DNA of 21,017 nucleotides from Desulfobulbus sp. GTDB lineage: Bacteria > Desulfobacterota > Desulfobulbia > Desulfobulbales > Desulfobulbaceae. The first letter of the stretch is position 1, and every line of letters begins with the position of its first letter. Positions 1-7,756 of the stretch are shown in pieces. The position numbers and the translations under genes are program-made. Where the stretch lies: the NCBI GenBank assembly GCA_030602145.1, contig JAUWAH010000002.1:1-21017 (forward strand), in the 5' to 3' direction. Below the pieces are notes generated by a model. It saw only the letters and a program-made list of their open reading frames with translations, did not search any database and was not told the DNA's origin.

Positions 1-1
1 T

Positions 2-112
2 GGCCATGATCCGCCGAAGACCGCCAAACTGGCGGTGATGAGCGACGCCGACAACACCAGGGAATCGGCCCGGGCCTGGATTGACCATATCCGCCTGGAA
101 GGGCCGAAGTGA
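2..112 (+). CDS. C-terminal end of an unidentified protein (partial, starts before the window)
   Basis: An open frame runs from the window edge to a TGA at 110-112 and encodes 36 residues ending in DHIRLEGPK. The tail is hydrophilic and looks helical, with no recognisable motif. The frame has coding-like GC-rich third positions and stops 113 bases before the next likely start. I do not recognise the protein, and too little is visible to assign a function. It may belong to the same transcript as the solute-binding gene that follows, or may end just before a new promoter. Confidence 0.5.
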   Translation, partial: GHDPPKTAKLAVMSDADNTRESARAWIDHIRLEGPK

Positions 113-118
113 CAGGGC

Positions 119-147
119 TTGACAAGCCACCGTCTCTTTTGTACCAC
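119..147 (+). promoter_or_regulatory. Candidate sigma70 promoter before the solute-binding protein gene
   Basis: A perfect -35 box TTGACA lies at 119-124, followed after 17 bases by a weak -10 box TACCAC (142-147). The -35 box sits inside a short perfect hairpin, GGCTT-GAC-AAGCC (116-128), followed a few bases later by a T-rich stretch. The same bases could therefore instead be a weak terminator of the upstream gene. The weak -10 keeps confidence low. Confidence 0.3.
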
Positions 148-225
148 TCAAAAGACAATCATTTCCGATTATTCCATTTCACCACAGCCGATGCGCCGAT
201 GCCCCGTTGTGCCCCGGAGTCGCCG

Positions 226-1035
226 ATGTCCCAAAACAAGCCCCACCGGATGAGAACCGCCAGGTGGTTGATGGTGTCCATCCTGGTCGCCATGGCGGCC
301 TGGGCAGCGGGGGGGCAGGGGCTCGACGCCGCCGAACGGACCGTCATCCGTCTGGCCAACGGTGAATGGCCACCCTACACCGGCCTGCACCTGCCCGGCC
401 ACGGCTGCGATTCCCAGGTGGTGACCGAGGCCTTTGGCCTGGAAAATATTCGGGTCGAATATGAATTTCTGCCCTGGGCGCGGGGACTCATGCTTTCGCA
501 AAACGGCGCCGTCGACGGGGCGGTCGAGTGGGCCGGCACCGCCGAGCAGCGGCGCACCCACTTTGTCAGCAGCGAGCCGCTCTCCAATCAGCAGTGGGTG
601 TTCTTTCATCGCAAGGATACCAAGGTTTCCTGGCAGCGTCTGGATGACCTCGTCGGGCGGACCATCGGCCTGACCATCGGTTATGCCTATTCCGACCTGT
701 TCGTCTCCCTGCGGCAACGCCATCCCGAGATGTTCAAGGAGGCGGCCAGCGACCTGCTCAACTTCAGGAAGCTGCTGGCCGGCCGCATCGATCTGTTTCC
801 CGTCGAGCGGGCCGTGGGCCTCCATGTGATCGGCAGGGATCTCCATGCCCGGGATCGGGAGGTGCTGGTTTTTTCACCCCAGGCTCTGGCCGAATTCAGA
901 CCTTATCTTCTTCTTTCCCGGGCCCTCCCTGCCAACGAAGAGCGGATGCGCCTTTTTGACCGTGGCCTGCGGCGGCTGAAGGACAATGGTCGGTACGATG
1001 CGATCATGAGCCCTTGCCGTGCCGATGGATCCTAA
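226..1035 (+). CDS. Periplasmic solute-binding protein, family 3-like
   Basis: The product is 269 aa and resembles extracellular solute-binding proteins of the amino-acid ABC-transporter type (SBP_bac_3 fold). The frame is open from a GTG at 109, but I chose ATG 226 because GGAG (216-219) lies 6 bases upstream and it gives a sensible signal peptide: a basic start (KPHRMRTAR), then a hydrophobic core (WLMVSILVAMAAWAAG). The mature part opens with the typical VIRLANGEWPPYTG, followed by a region around FLPWARGLM and the DGAVEW segment. No permease or ATPase gene is adjacent. Instead a hybrid sensor kinase begins 33 bases downstream. I infer that this protein may present a ligand to that kinase rather than serve transport, but this is not shown by sequence. 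ATG 250 is an alternative start that keeps the signal peptide. Confidence 0.8.
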   Translation: MSQNKPHRMRTARWLMVSILVAMAAWAAGGQGLDAAERTVIRLANGEWPPYTGLHLPGHGCDSQVVTEAFGLENIRVEYEFLPWARGLMLSQNGAVDGAVEWAGTAEQRRTHFVSSEPLSNQQWVFFHRKDTKVSWQRLDDLVGRTIGLTIGYAYSDLFVSLRQRHPEMFKEAASDLLNFRKLLAGRIDLFPVERAVGLHVIGRDLHARDREVLVFSPQALAEFRPYLLLSRALPANEERMRLFDRGLRRLKDNGRYDAIMSPCRADGS

Positions 1036-1068
1036 CCGTAACGCTCGGATCGGAACCAGGAATCCGCC

Positions 1069-3324
1069 GTGACATCTCCCTCATCCGCCTCCTTGCCGAC
1101 CCTCTGGAAAAGCCGGCTGTCCAGGCGGCTGTTGACCCTCATTGGCCTGTTCAGCCTGCTGGGCATCCTGGTGGCCATCGGGGCGCAACTGTTCAGCGAG
1201 TACCGCCGCGACCTCGACGCCATCCAGTCGCGGTTGCAGTTCATCGCCTCCAGCTATGTGCCACCCTTGGCTGCCAGTGCCTTCCAGATGGACGAGGAAC
1301 AGGTCCGTTTGCAGTTGCGCGGCGTGCTCCAGTTGCAGGATATCGTGCACGTCCGGGTGCGGCAGGAGTTCAACGGCGACGCCTATGACATCAGCGAAGG
1401 AGATGGCACCGCCTCAGCCGCGATCAGCCGCGACTATCCGCTCTCCTATCAAACCCATAAACCGGTTCCGGTGGGCACCTTGACCGTCGCCGTCAGCCTC
1501 AACGGTGTCTATGAACGCCTGCAGGAGCGCGCCCTGCGCATCGTGTTCACCAGCGTCCTGCTCATCGTTTCCCTGGCCCTGGCAATCCTGGTGGTGTTCC
1601 AGATGGCCCTCAATCGCCACCTGGCCCGCATGGCCGGCTACGCCGCCGGCCTGAGCCTCGAATCCCTCGACCAGCCCCTCAGTCTCCAGCGGCCCCTGCG
1701 CAGACCGGAGGAGGCCGACGAACTCGACCAGTTGGTCCATGCGATCAACGGCATGCGGGAGCGTATCAGGGACGACATTCGCCATCGCCGGGAGGCCGAA
1801 CAGGAACTGGTGTTTCGCAAGGCCTTGTTCGAGTGCGTGCTCGAGGCCCGGATCGACGGCATCTGCATCGCGGCCGAAGATCGGACCTGCCTGTTCGGCA
1901 ACAGCCAGTTCCGCGCCCTGTGGCGGTTGGACATCGACTGTATCCCCGGCGCACCCATGGAAGGGATCTTTGCCGGTCTCCTTGCCCAGTTGGCCGAACC
2001 GGACCCGCTGCGGGCCACGCTCGATCTGGTCGAGCGGGATCCGGAGGCGACGGTGCAGAGAGAGATGGTGCTGCGATCGGAAGCGGTCTATGAGTATTCC
2101 ACCGTTCCGGTGCATCGCAACGATGGGATGCGGATTGGCCGTTTGTGGAGTTTTCGCGATATCAGCCAGCGCAGGGAATTGGAGGACCAACTCCGTCAGA
2201 GCCGCAAGCTGGAGACCCTGGGCAATCTGGCCGGTGGCATTGCCCACGATTTCAACAACCTGCTTTCGCCGATCATCGGCTATGCCGAATTGGGCATGGA
2301 GCAGTTGCGGCCCGGCGATCCCCTGCACGTCGACCTGGGACACATTCTCAAGGCGGCCGGTCGCGCCGCTGATCTAACCCGGCAAATCCTGGCCTTCAGC
2401 CGCAAGCAGATGCTTGAGGTGGAGATCATCGACCTCAACGACCTGTTGGCCGATATCGAAACCATGCTGCGGCGGTTGATCGGCGAGGCGATCACCATCC
2501 AGGTGCTGGTCTGCCCGCGCCCGGCGCTGATCCGCGTCGACCGCAGCCAGATCGAACAGGTGGTGCTCAATATGGCCATCAATGCCCGCGACGCCATGCC
2601 CGATGGCGGCACCCTGACCATCGAGACCACCGAGGTACATTTGGATCACCACTATGTCGAGCAACACGCCGAGGTCGTGGAGGGCGATTACGTGCTGCTG
2701 TCGGTCAGTGATACGGGGACCGGTATCGACGAGGCCATCCGCGACCGCATCTTCGAACCCTTTTTCACCACCAAGGAACGGGGCAAGGGGACGGGACTCG
2801 GGTTGGCCACCGCCTTTGGCATCGTCAGGCAGCACCAGGGGCATCTGTGGGTGTACAGCGAACCCGGCCACGGAACGACCTTCAAGATCTACCTGCCCAG
2901 GGTCGAGGGGACGCCCCGGGCGGCGGCAACGGAGGCCACGCCGGAATTGACTCCTCCGGCGAGCGGCCAGTGCATCCTTGTGGTCGAGGACGATGCCATG
3001 GTTCGGGAACTGGTGTGCGATACCCTGGGAGGGCAAGGATACCGCATCCTCGAAGCCGGTGACCCCGACAGCGCCCTGGAGCACGCCGCCCGGACGGCCG
3101 ACATCGATCTGCTGCTCACCGATGTGATCCTGCCGAAGATGAATGGTCGCGAACTGCACCGGCAACTCGCTGCCCGCCTTCCGGGCCTGAAGGTTCTGTA
3201 CATGTCAGGGTACACCGAAAATGTGATCGCCGACCAGGGCATGCTTCATGCCGGCGTCGATTTTATCCAAAAACCCTTCTCCGTCCGCACCCTCCTGCAC
3301 AAGGTACGGGAGGTGTTGGAATAA
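1069..3324 (+). CDS. Membrane hybrid sensor histidine kinase with C-terminal receiver
   Basis: The 751-aa protein starts at GTG 1069. Two membrane segments (about 20-42 and 156-181) enclose an extracytoplasmic sensor region of roughly 110 residues. A HAMP-like linker follows, then a PAS-like region (about 248-370). The dimerisation/phosphoacceptor motif is GGIAHDFNNLL with His393. The ATPase domain shows an N box (NMAINARDAM, 501-510), SDTGTGID (547-554) and GKGTGLGLA (572-580). The receiver (about 635-751) has the acidic pocket E640/D641/D642, phosphoacceptor Asp685 (LLLTDVILPKMNG), Ser713 and Lys735 (QKPF), so it looks intact. There is no DNA-binding output, so the phosphate is probably passed to a phosphotransfer protein or regulator outside the window. 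The gene lies 33 bases after the solute-binding gene and 30 bases before the CAP-domain gene. The signal sensed is unknown. Confidence 0.92.
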   Translation: MTSPSSASLPTLWKSRLSRRLLTLIGLFSLLGILVAIGAQLFSEYRRDLDAIQSRLQFIASSYVPPLAASAFQMDEEQVRLQLRGVLQLQDIVHVRVRQEFNGDAYDISEGDGTASAAISRDYPLSYQTHKPVPVGTLTVAVSLNGVYERLQERALRIVFTSVLLIVSLALAILVVFQMALNRHLARMAGYAAGLSLESLDQPLSLQRPLRRPEEADELDQLVHAINGMRERIRDDIRHRREAEQELVFRKALFECVLEARIDGICIAAEDRTCLFGNSQFRALWRLDIDCIPGAPMEGIFAGLLAQLAEPDPLRATLDLVERDPEATVQREMVLRSEAVYEYSTVPVHRNDGMRIGRLWSFRDISQRRELEDQLRQSRKLETLGNLAGGIAHDFNNLLSPIIGYAELGMEQLRPGDPLHVDLGHILKAAGRAADLTRQILAFSRKQMLEVEIIDLNDLLADIETMLRRLIGEAITIQVLVCPRPALIRVDRSQIEQVVLNMAINARDAMPDGGTLTIETTEVHLDHHYVEQHAEVVEGDYVLLSVSDTGTGIDEAIRDRIFEPFFTTKERGKGTGLGLATAFGIVRQHQGHLWVYSEPGHGTTFKIYLPRVEGTPRAAATEATPELTPPASGQCILVVEDDAMVRELVCDTLGGQGYRILEAGDPDSALEHAARTADIDLLLTDVILPKMNGRELHRQLAARLPGLKVLYMSGYTENVIADQGMLHAGVDFIQKPFSVRTLLHKVREVLE

Positions 3325-3354
3325 GAAGGTCTTGGTTGCGGGAGGTGGTTGACC

Positions 3355-3786
3355 ATGGGGATTGCACGGATCGTGATTGTCATCGGCTTGTTGCTCGGGA
3401 CGGCCACGGCGGGTTATGGCGCCGCCGGACAGGTGGGGGCGACCTTGTACGGCCGCACCCTGCTGGAACAGATCAACCTGTACCGGCAGGACAACGGCCT
3501 GCCCCCCCTGAGGTTCGATGCCGACCTCATCCGGCTGGCCAAGCGGCACAGCTTTGCCATGTTCCAGGACAAGCGGGTCAGCCACCGCAATTTCAATGAA
3601 CGGTTCGAGCGTTCGGGCAGTCGAATGTGCGTGGAGAACGTTGGGTGGAATTACAGCAACCCGCTCAAGCAGTTCGACGCCTGGCGGAGTTCGAGCGGCC
3701 ATGACCAGAACATGCTCAAGGAGGGGATCACCAGGGCCGGCATAGCCGAGGTGGCCGACTACGTCACCTTTTTTGCCTGTAAATAG
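3355..3786 (+). CDS. Small secreted CAP-domain (SCP/PR1-like) protein
   Basis: The 143-aa product has an N-terminal signal peptide (MGIARIVIVIGLLLGTATAGYGA) and then a compact CAP domain. Visible landmarks are LLEQINLYRQDNGLPPLRFD, the LAKRHSFAMF helix, SHRNFNERF, the ENVGWNY motif and the DAWRSSSGHDQNML segment. The two His and acidic residues typical of the CAP cavity are thus present. Members are exported; their roles vary (lipid or small-ligand binding, occasionally proteolysis) and none can be assigned here. ATG 3355 was chosen over TTG 3349 because GGAGGT (3341-3346) sits 8 bases before the ATG but only about 2 before the TTG. It lies 30 bases after the kinase and probably shares its transcript. 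Two cysteines (in RMCVEN and the C-terminal FACK) could form a disulfide. Confidence 0.88.
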   Translation: MGIARIVIVIGLLLGTATAGYGAAGQVGATLYGRTLLEQINLYRQDNGLPPLRFDADLIRLAKRHSFAMFQDKRVSHRNFNERFERSGSRMCVENVGWNYSNPLKQFDAWRSSSGHDQNMLKEGITRAGIAEVADYVTFFACK

Positions 3787-3855
3787 GAGGCGGTCCGTCG
3801 GAATTGCGCCACCGGTCCCCTGTATTTGTCCCTATCTTTTTTTTTCCGGATTGGC

Positions 3856-4010
3856 TATACAACCCTGGGCGGTCGAACGGGCCGCTTTCTTTCGGAGGAA
3901 ACGGGTGCGAATCCCGTGCTGTCCCGCAACCGTGATGCCGCTGCCGGCGGACGAGCCGGACACTCCTCGGCACGTGGTCTTCGTGGGATGAGACAACGGC
4001 GCAGGCGCGA
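3856..4010 (+). promoter_or_regulatory. Cobalamin (B12) riboswitch, aptamer region
   Basis: The leader of cobU carries the conserved core of the adenosylcobalamin riboswitch family. It has GGAAAC followed by the stem ACGGG/CCCGT (3901-3905 with 3913-3917) and the intervening TGCGAAT. Next comes a B12-box-like GTCCCGCAACCGTGA (3921-3935), then GGACGAGCCGGACACTCCTCGGCA, which matches the usual GACGAG...ACCTGCC block. A GCGG/CCGC stem (3869-3872 with 3882-3885) lies 5' of the core. The outer limits are approximate. Position directly ahead of cobU-cobS-cobC-cobT agrees with feedback repression by cobamide. Seen: conserved core. Known: family behaviour. Inferred: repression of this operon. Confidence 0.9.
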
Positions 4011-4053
4011 TTTTCTCTTGTTGAAACGAGATGCGGCACCGTTGCCGATGCGA

Positions 4054-4166
4054 GGCTGTCCTGCGGGGACAGCCGACCTCCACTGGTCTGTCCTGTCCGG
4101 TCCCCGCCGACCGTTGAGGGGACGGGCGATGTGCCGGAAGACAGCCTTTTCCTGAATGTTGTGGAG
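4054..4166 (+). promoter_or_regulatory. Probable riboswitch expression platform before cobU
   Basis: Between the aptamer and cobU is a perfect 8-bp hairpin, GGCTGTCC (4054-4061) with GGACAGCC (4067-4074) around a 5-base loop. It has no following T run, so it does not look like an intrinsic terminator. Directly after it, CTCCAC (4078-4083) is fully complementary to GTGGAG (4161-4166), which contains the cobU ribosome binding site. This suggests control of translation by masking that site. The pairing model is my inference from base complementarity alone. Confidence 0.45.
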
Positions 4167-4171
4167 ACCTC

Positions 4172-4735
4172 ATGGGACGAATAGTGCTGGTCACCGGCGG
4201 GGCTCGAAGCGGCAAGAGCCGATTCGCCGAGGAACTGATCACAGGCTTCGGGTCTGACATCGCCTACATCGCCACTGCCCGGGTTCTGGACGAGGAGATG
4301 GTCGACCGTATTGCCAGGCATCGGCTGCAACGGCCCCCCATCTGGCGAACCTTTGAGGCGCCGGAGCAGCCGTCGGCGGTGGTCGCAGCCGAAGGGCACC
4401 GGCATGACGGCCTGCTGCTCGACTGCCTGACCGTGCTGGTCACCAATCGCATCCTGGCCCAGGGCGTGGAGTGGGACAGGCCGGACAGGACGCGGCTCAA
4501 CGGGATCGAGGCGGCGGTGATGGCCGAAATCGAGGCCATGATCACCGCCGTCGACGCCGGCCGCGCCGACCTGGTGGCGGTAACCAACGAGGTCGGCTGC
4601 GGCATCGTGCCGGCGACCCCCTTGGCCCGCTTTTTCCGCGACTGCGCCGGCCGGGTCAACCAGCGCATGGCCGCCGCCGCCGCCGAGGTCTACTGGGTGG
4701 TTTCCGGCATTCCGGTACGGATCAAGGGGGCCTGA
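4172..4735 (+). CDS. cobU: Adenosylcobinamide kinase / adenosylcobinamide-phosphate guanylyltransferase
   Basis: CobU phosphorylates adenosylcobinamide and then transfers GMP to give adenosylcobinamide-GDP, the activated lower-ligand acceptor. The 187-aa length is normal for the family. The P-loop GGARSGKS is at 9-16. His50 in RIARHR is positioned like the guanylylated histidine of the family. The LLLDCLTVLVTN segment and the VTNEVGCGIVP motif (about 138-147) are both present. ATG 4172 has GGAG (4163-4166) at a spacing of 5. The gene is first in the riboswitch-led operon and ends 6 bases before cobS. It acts in the cytoplasm, feeding its product to CobS. Confidence 0.95.
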   Translation: MGRIVLVTGGARSGKSRFAEELITGFGSDIAYIATARVLDEEMVDRIARHRLQRPPIWRTFEAPEQPSAVVAAEGHRHDGLLLDCLTVLVTNRILAQGVEWDRPDRTRLNGIEAAVMAEIEAMITAVDAGRADLVAVTNEVGCGIVPATPLARFFRDCAGRVNQRMAAAAAEVYWVVSGIPVRIKGA

Positions 4736-4741
4736 GCATCG

Positions 4742-5518
4742 ATGCAGGCCCTCATCCTCATGATCCAGTTCATGACCCGGTATCCGATTCCGGTGGTGAT
4801 CGACTTCACCGCCGAACGGTTTGTCCAGGGCATGAAATGGATGCCCCTGGTCGGGTTGCTGGCGGCGCTGCCGGCCGCCGTCGGCCTTTTGCTCGCCGAT
4901 TGGCTGCTCGGCCGGGAGGTGGCGGCCATCGTCGCCGTGATCCTACTGATCACCGTTACCGGCGGTCTCCATCTGGACGGCATCGGCGACACCGCCGATG
5001 GCCTGTTTTGTTACCGCTCCCGCGAGCGGATGCTGGAAATCATGCGCGATTCCACCCTGGGAACCAACGGGGTGATCGCCGTGGTCTTGACCATTCTGCT
5101 GAAATATATTTTCCTGCAGGCCATGCCCGCCGAGTGGGCCGTGCCGGCGGTGCTGGCGGTGCCGGTGCTCGGCCGCATGGCCCTGGTCTGGCATTCGGCG
5201 GTGGCCCGCTATGCCCGCGAGGAGCGCGGCATCGGCGACTATGTCAACCAGACCGGACTGGCGCAGGCCGCGGCCGCAACCCTGCTCTCCCTGGTGCTGG
5301 TCACGGTCATTCTGCTCCTCTGGGGTGTGCCGCCGGCCCGGGTCCCCCTGGTGGCCGTCCTTGTCCATCTGCCGCCGATCGCGCTGGCGGCGGGTTTTGC
5401 CGCCTATCTCACCCGGCGGTTGGGCGGCATCACCGGCGACACCATCGGCGCCTCCATAGAACTGGCCGAACTGCTCAGTTTGCTGATCTTTCTTCTTGTC
5501 TGGAAGTATGTGTTATGA
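4742..5518 (+). CDS. cobS: Adenosylcobinamide-GDP ribazoletransferase (cobalamin 5'-phosphate synthase)
   Basis: CobS joins adenosylcobinamide-GDP to alpha-ribazole (5'-phosphate) to close the nucleotide loop at the membrane. The 258-aa protein is strongly hydrophobic with several membrane segments. The signature GGLHLDGIGDTADGLF (74-89; Asp79, Asp83, Asp86) and RMLEIMRDSTLGTNG (96-110) are both intact. GRMALVW and LGGITGDTIGASIELAE near the C-terminus are also typical. It starts 6 bases after cobU stops; the nearest purine-rich site, GGGGG (4726-4730), is inside the end of cobU, so translation is probably coupled. Its last codons overlap cobC in an ATGA junction. Confidence 0.95.
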   Translation: MQALILMIQFMTRYPIPVVIDFTAERFVQGMKWMPLVGLLAALPAAVGLLLADWLLGREVAAIVAVILLITVTGGLHLDGIGDTADGLFCYRSRERMLEIMRDSTLGTNGVIAVVLTILLKYIFLQAMPAEWAVPAVLAVPVLGRMALVWHSAVARYAREERGIGDYVNQTGLAQAAAATLLSLVLVTVILLLWGVPPARVPLVAVLVHLPPIALAAGFAAYLTRRLGGITGDTIGASIELAELLSLLIFLLVWKYVL

Positions 5519-6114
5519 ACACAACCAAGCTCTATCTCATCCGTCACGGCGAAACCGAACAGAACAAGACCGGGGTGCTCATGGGCAGCACCGACACCCC
5601 GCTCAACGAACAAGGTCGCCTTCAGGCCGCCTCGCTCCGGGAGCGGATCAATGCCCTGGAGGTCGACTCCATCTTCGCAAGTCCGCTGTCACGGGCGGTG
5701 GAAACCGCCACCCTGGTGTTCGGTGAACAGGCCCGGATCGTCACCGATACCAGTCTTCAGGAGTATCACTTCGGCGAGTGGGAGGGGATGCATTTTTCCG
5801 ATATCTCCAAACAGTATCCGGAGGTCTGGCGGATGTGGCTCACCGACTGGGAGCAGACCCGCATCCCCGGCGCCGAGCCCTTTGCCGCCTTCAAGGTCCG
5901 GGTGATCTCGATGGTCGAGGAGATTGTCCGCAATCACCCCGGCCAGCGGGTGGCGGTGGTCTCCCATGGCGGTTGTATCCGCTCGATCCTGGCCCATTTT
6001 TTTTGCGAATCGGTGTCCAAGGGGTACTGGCGGTTCAAGGTCGACAACGCCACCTTGTCCGAGGTCGAATTCATGGGCGAGTTGCCCATCCTCATCCGCT
6101 TCAACTACAGGTAG
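5515..6114 (+). CDS. cobC: Histidine phosphatase, probable alpha-ribazole phosphatase
   Basis: This 199-aa member of the histidine phosphatase superfamily probably removes the 5'-phosphate from alpha-ribazole phosphate or from the cobamide phosphate. The catalytic LIRHGETE has His11, Arg58-60 lies in SPLSRAVETA, the acid is Glu83 in LQEYHFGEWEG, and the second catalytic histidine is His151 in VVSHGG. The frame stays open far upstream, but that stretch is the out-of-frame reading of cobU and cobS. The true start is ATG 5515, which overlaps the cobS stop (ATGA). The superfamily is broad; the role rests on the operon position between cobS and cobT. It ends 6 bases before cobT. Confidence 0.88.
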   Translation: MNTTKLYLIRHGETEQNKTGVLMGSTDTPLNEQGRLQAASLRERINALEVDSIFASPLSRAVETATLVFGEQARIVTDTSLQEYHFGEWEGMHFSDISKQYPEVWRMWLTDWEQTRIPGAEPFAAFKVRVISMVEEIVRNHPGQRVAVVSHGGCIRSILAHFFCESVSKGYWRFKVDNATLSEVEFMGELPILIRFNYR

Positions 6115-6120
6115 GACCGC

Positions 6121-7215
6121 ATGCAACGGCTCACACGGACCCTGGAGGCCATTCGGCCCATCGACCGGGCGGCGATGGCCGCCGCCCAGCGGGAGATCGA
6201 CTACTGCCTTAAGCCGCCGGGCAGTCTGGGGCGGCTGGAGGACATCGCCCGCCAGATCGCCGGCATCACCGGCCGGGTGCACAATGCCATCGCCAAAAAA
6301 GCGATCGTGGTCATGATGGCCGACAACGGCGTGGTGGCCGAGGGGATTGCCATGTATCCCCAGGACATCACCCGCATCGGCGCCGACTTCGTCACTTCCG
6401 GCCGCATGGGGGTCAATTTCCTGGCCAACTACGCGGGGGCCGATATCCTTGCCGTCGATATCGGCATTCAGGTGGATGTCGATCTGCCCAGGGTGATCAA
6501 GCGCAAGATCCGCCATGGCACCGCCAACTTTCTCAAGGAGCCGGCCATGACCCGGGAGGAGGCGATCCGGGCGATAGAGGTGGGCATCGAGGTGACCTGG
6601 GCAGCCATTGACCAGGGCTATGACCTGATCGGCACCGGCGAGATCGGCATCGGCAACACCACCGCTTCCAGCGCTGTGCTCTATGCCTTCACCGCAGCGC
6701 CCATCGAGCGGGTGGTCGGCCGGGGCGCCGGCCTGACCGACGAGGCCTTCGAGCGCAAGAAGGAGGTGGTCAGGGAGGCGGTACGCCTCCGCCGGCCCGA
6801 TCCGGACGACCCCCTCGACGTGCTCTCCAAGGTGGGCAGCCTGGATATCGCCGGCATGGTCGGCACCTACCTGGCCTGCGCCGCCCGGCGGGTGCCGGTG
6901 GTCACCGACGGATTGATCTCCAACGTCGCCGCCCTGGCGGCCATGCGCCTGGCCCCCGAGGCGGTGGACTACATGATCCCCTCGCATCTCTCTTTTGAGC
7001 CGGGCGCCAAGCTGCTCCGGGAAATCACCGGCCTGGAGCCCATGCTCGACATGAACATGCGGTTGGGCGAGGGCACCGGCTGCGCCCTGATGTTTTCGAT
7101 CATCGAGGCGGCGCTGCGGATGATCGAGGAGATGGGCACCTTTGCCGTTCTCGGGAAATCACGCGATGAAATTGGGGACCACATCATGGCTTACCGGGGA
7201 AAATTTCCTCGATAA
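6121..7215 (+). CDS. cobT: Nicotinate-nucleotide--dimethylbenzimidazole phosphoribosyltransferase
   Basis: CobT activates the lower-ligand base (such as 5,6-dimethylbenzimidazole) with nicotinate mononucleotide to make the alpha-riboside phosphate used by CobS. The 364-aa protein shows the opening LKPPGSLGRLE (30-40), VVMMADNGVVAEG (63-75), the GTGEIGIGNTTASSA loop (171-185) and MNMRLGEGTG. The last includes Glu317, the same number as the catalytic glutamate of the Salmonella enzyme. No lower-ligand synthesis gene (bluB or bza type) is visible, so the base must come from elsewhere. The last 50 bases overlap the next gene in another frame; the C-terminal end (about SRDEIGDHIMAYRGKFPR) is the part encoded there and is likely an extension. 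Confidence 0.96.
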   Translation: MQRLTRTLEAIRPIDRAAMAAAQREIDYCLKPPGSLGRLEDIARQIAGITGRVHNAIAKKAIVVMMADNGVVAEGIAMYPQDITRIGADFVTSGRMGVNFLANYAGADILAVDIGIQVDVDLPRVIKRKIRHGTANFLKEPAMTREEAIRAIEVGIEVTWAAIDQGYDLIGTGEIGIGNTTASSAVLYAFTAAPIERVVGRGAGLTDEAFERKKEVVREAVRLRRPDPDDPLDVLSKVGSLDIAGMVGTYLACAARRVPVVTDGLISNVAALAAMRLAPEAVDYMIPSHLSFEPGAKLLREITGLEPMLDMNMRLGEGTGCALMFSIIEAALRMIEEMGTFAVLGKSRDEIGDHIMAYRGKFPR

Positions 7216-7756
7216 CGCCCGCCTTGTGGAGGGCCGGGTCGATTTCGTCGAACTCCTGGTCTACACCTGGGACCGGCCGATGCGCGCCAAGGTGGCGGCC
7301 TGGCTCGACGGCTTGGCCGGATTGGATCTGGAGTACACCGTCCACCTGCCCACCGACCGGGTCGAAAACGCCTTGGCCGCGGCCCGGTTCTTCGCGGCCA
7401 GTTCCTTTCCGCTGCTCAACATGACCCTCCACCCCCTCCCCGGCTGGCGGGATGCGGACTGGCCCGACCTGGTGGCCCTGGAAAACCTGATCGACCGGGT
7501 TGAGTTCCACCCCCGGTATACCTTTGACCTCACCCACAGTCTCCTGGGCAGGGAACTCCCCGACCATTTCCATCGCCACATCGTCGAACTCCACCTCTCC
7601 GGCACCGACGGCCACATCGACCACCTGCCCCTGGACGAGGCCACCCTGCGGGCGGCTGTCCCGCATCTGCGCCGGGATCTGCTGATCTGCTTCGAGATCT
7701 TCGATCCGGATCATGCCCTGGCGGCGGTGGACAGGGTGCGGAAGGTTCGGGCCTGA
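7166..7756 (+). CDS. cbiR: Probable cobamide-remodelling phosphodiesterase, TIM-barrel CbiR-like
   Basis: The 196-aa product looks like a small xylose-isomerase/AP-endonuclease-2-type TIM barrel. Strand-end acidic and histidine residues that could bind metal are regularly spaced: Glu29 (DFVELLVY), His60 (YTVHLP), Glu106 (ALENL), Asp121 and His124 (FDLTHS), His143 (ELHLSG) and Glu177 (CFEIFD). CbiR opens the nucleotide loop of incoming cobamides so that CobU, CobT and CobS can rebuild them with another base. Fold plus position at the end of a cob operon is the basis for the name; a generic sugar-isomerase-like protein is the alternative. ATG 7166 lies inside cobT, 50 bases overlapping, with GGGA (7153-7156) 9 bases upstream. 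A TTG at 7142 is possible but poorer. Confidence 0.68.
   Translation: MKLGTTSWLTGENFLDNARLVEGRVDFVELLVYTWDRPMRAKVAAWLDGLAGLDLEYTVHLPTDRVENALAAARFFAASSFPLLNMTLHPLPGWRDADWPDLVALENLIDRVEFHPRYTFDLTHSLLGRELPDHFHRHIVELHLSGTDGHIDHLPLDEATLRAAVPHLRRDLLICFEIFDPDHALAAVDRVRKVRA

Noticed and set aside
3837..3845. Run of nine T residues after the CAP-domain gene, as a terminator
   Set aside because: No convincing GC-rich stem lies directly before it; only a 4-bp GGCG/CGCC match with a large loop is available further upstream.
4471..5514. N-terminal extension of cobC by about 350 residues
   Set aside because: The extension reads cobU and cobS in another frame and is low-complexity Gly/Arg/His/Pro sequence. 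The true start is ATG 5515, which overlaps the cobS stop.
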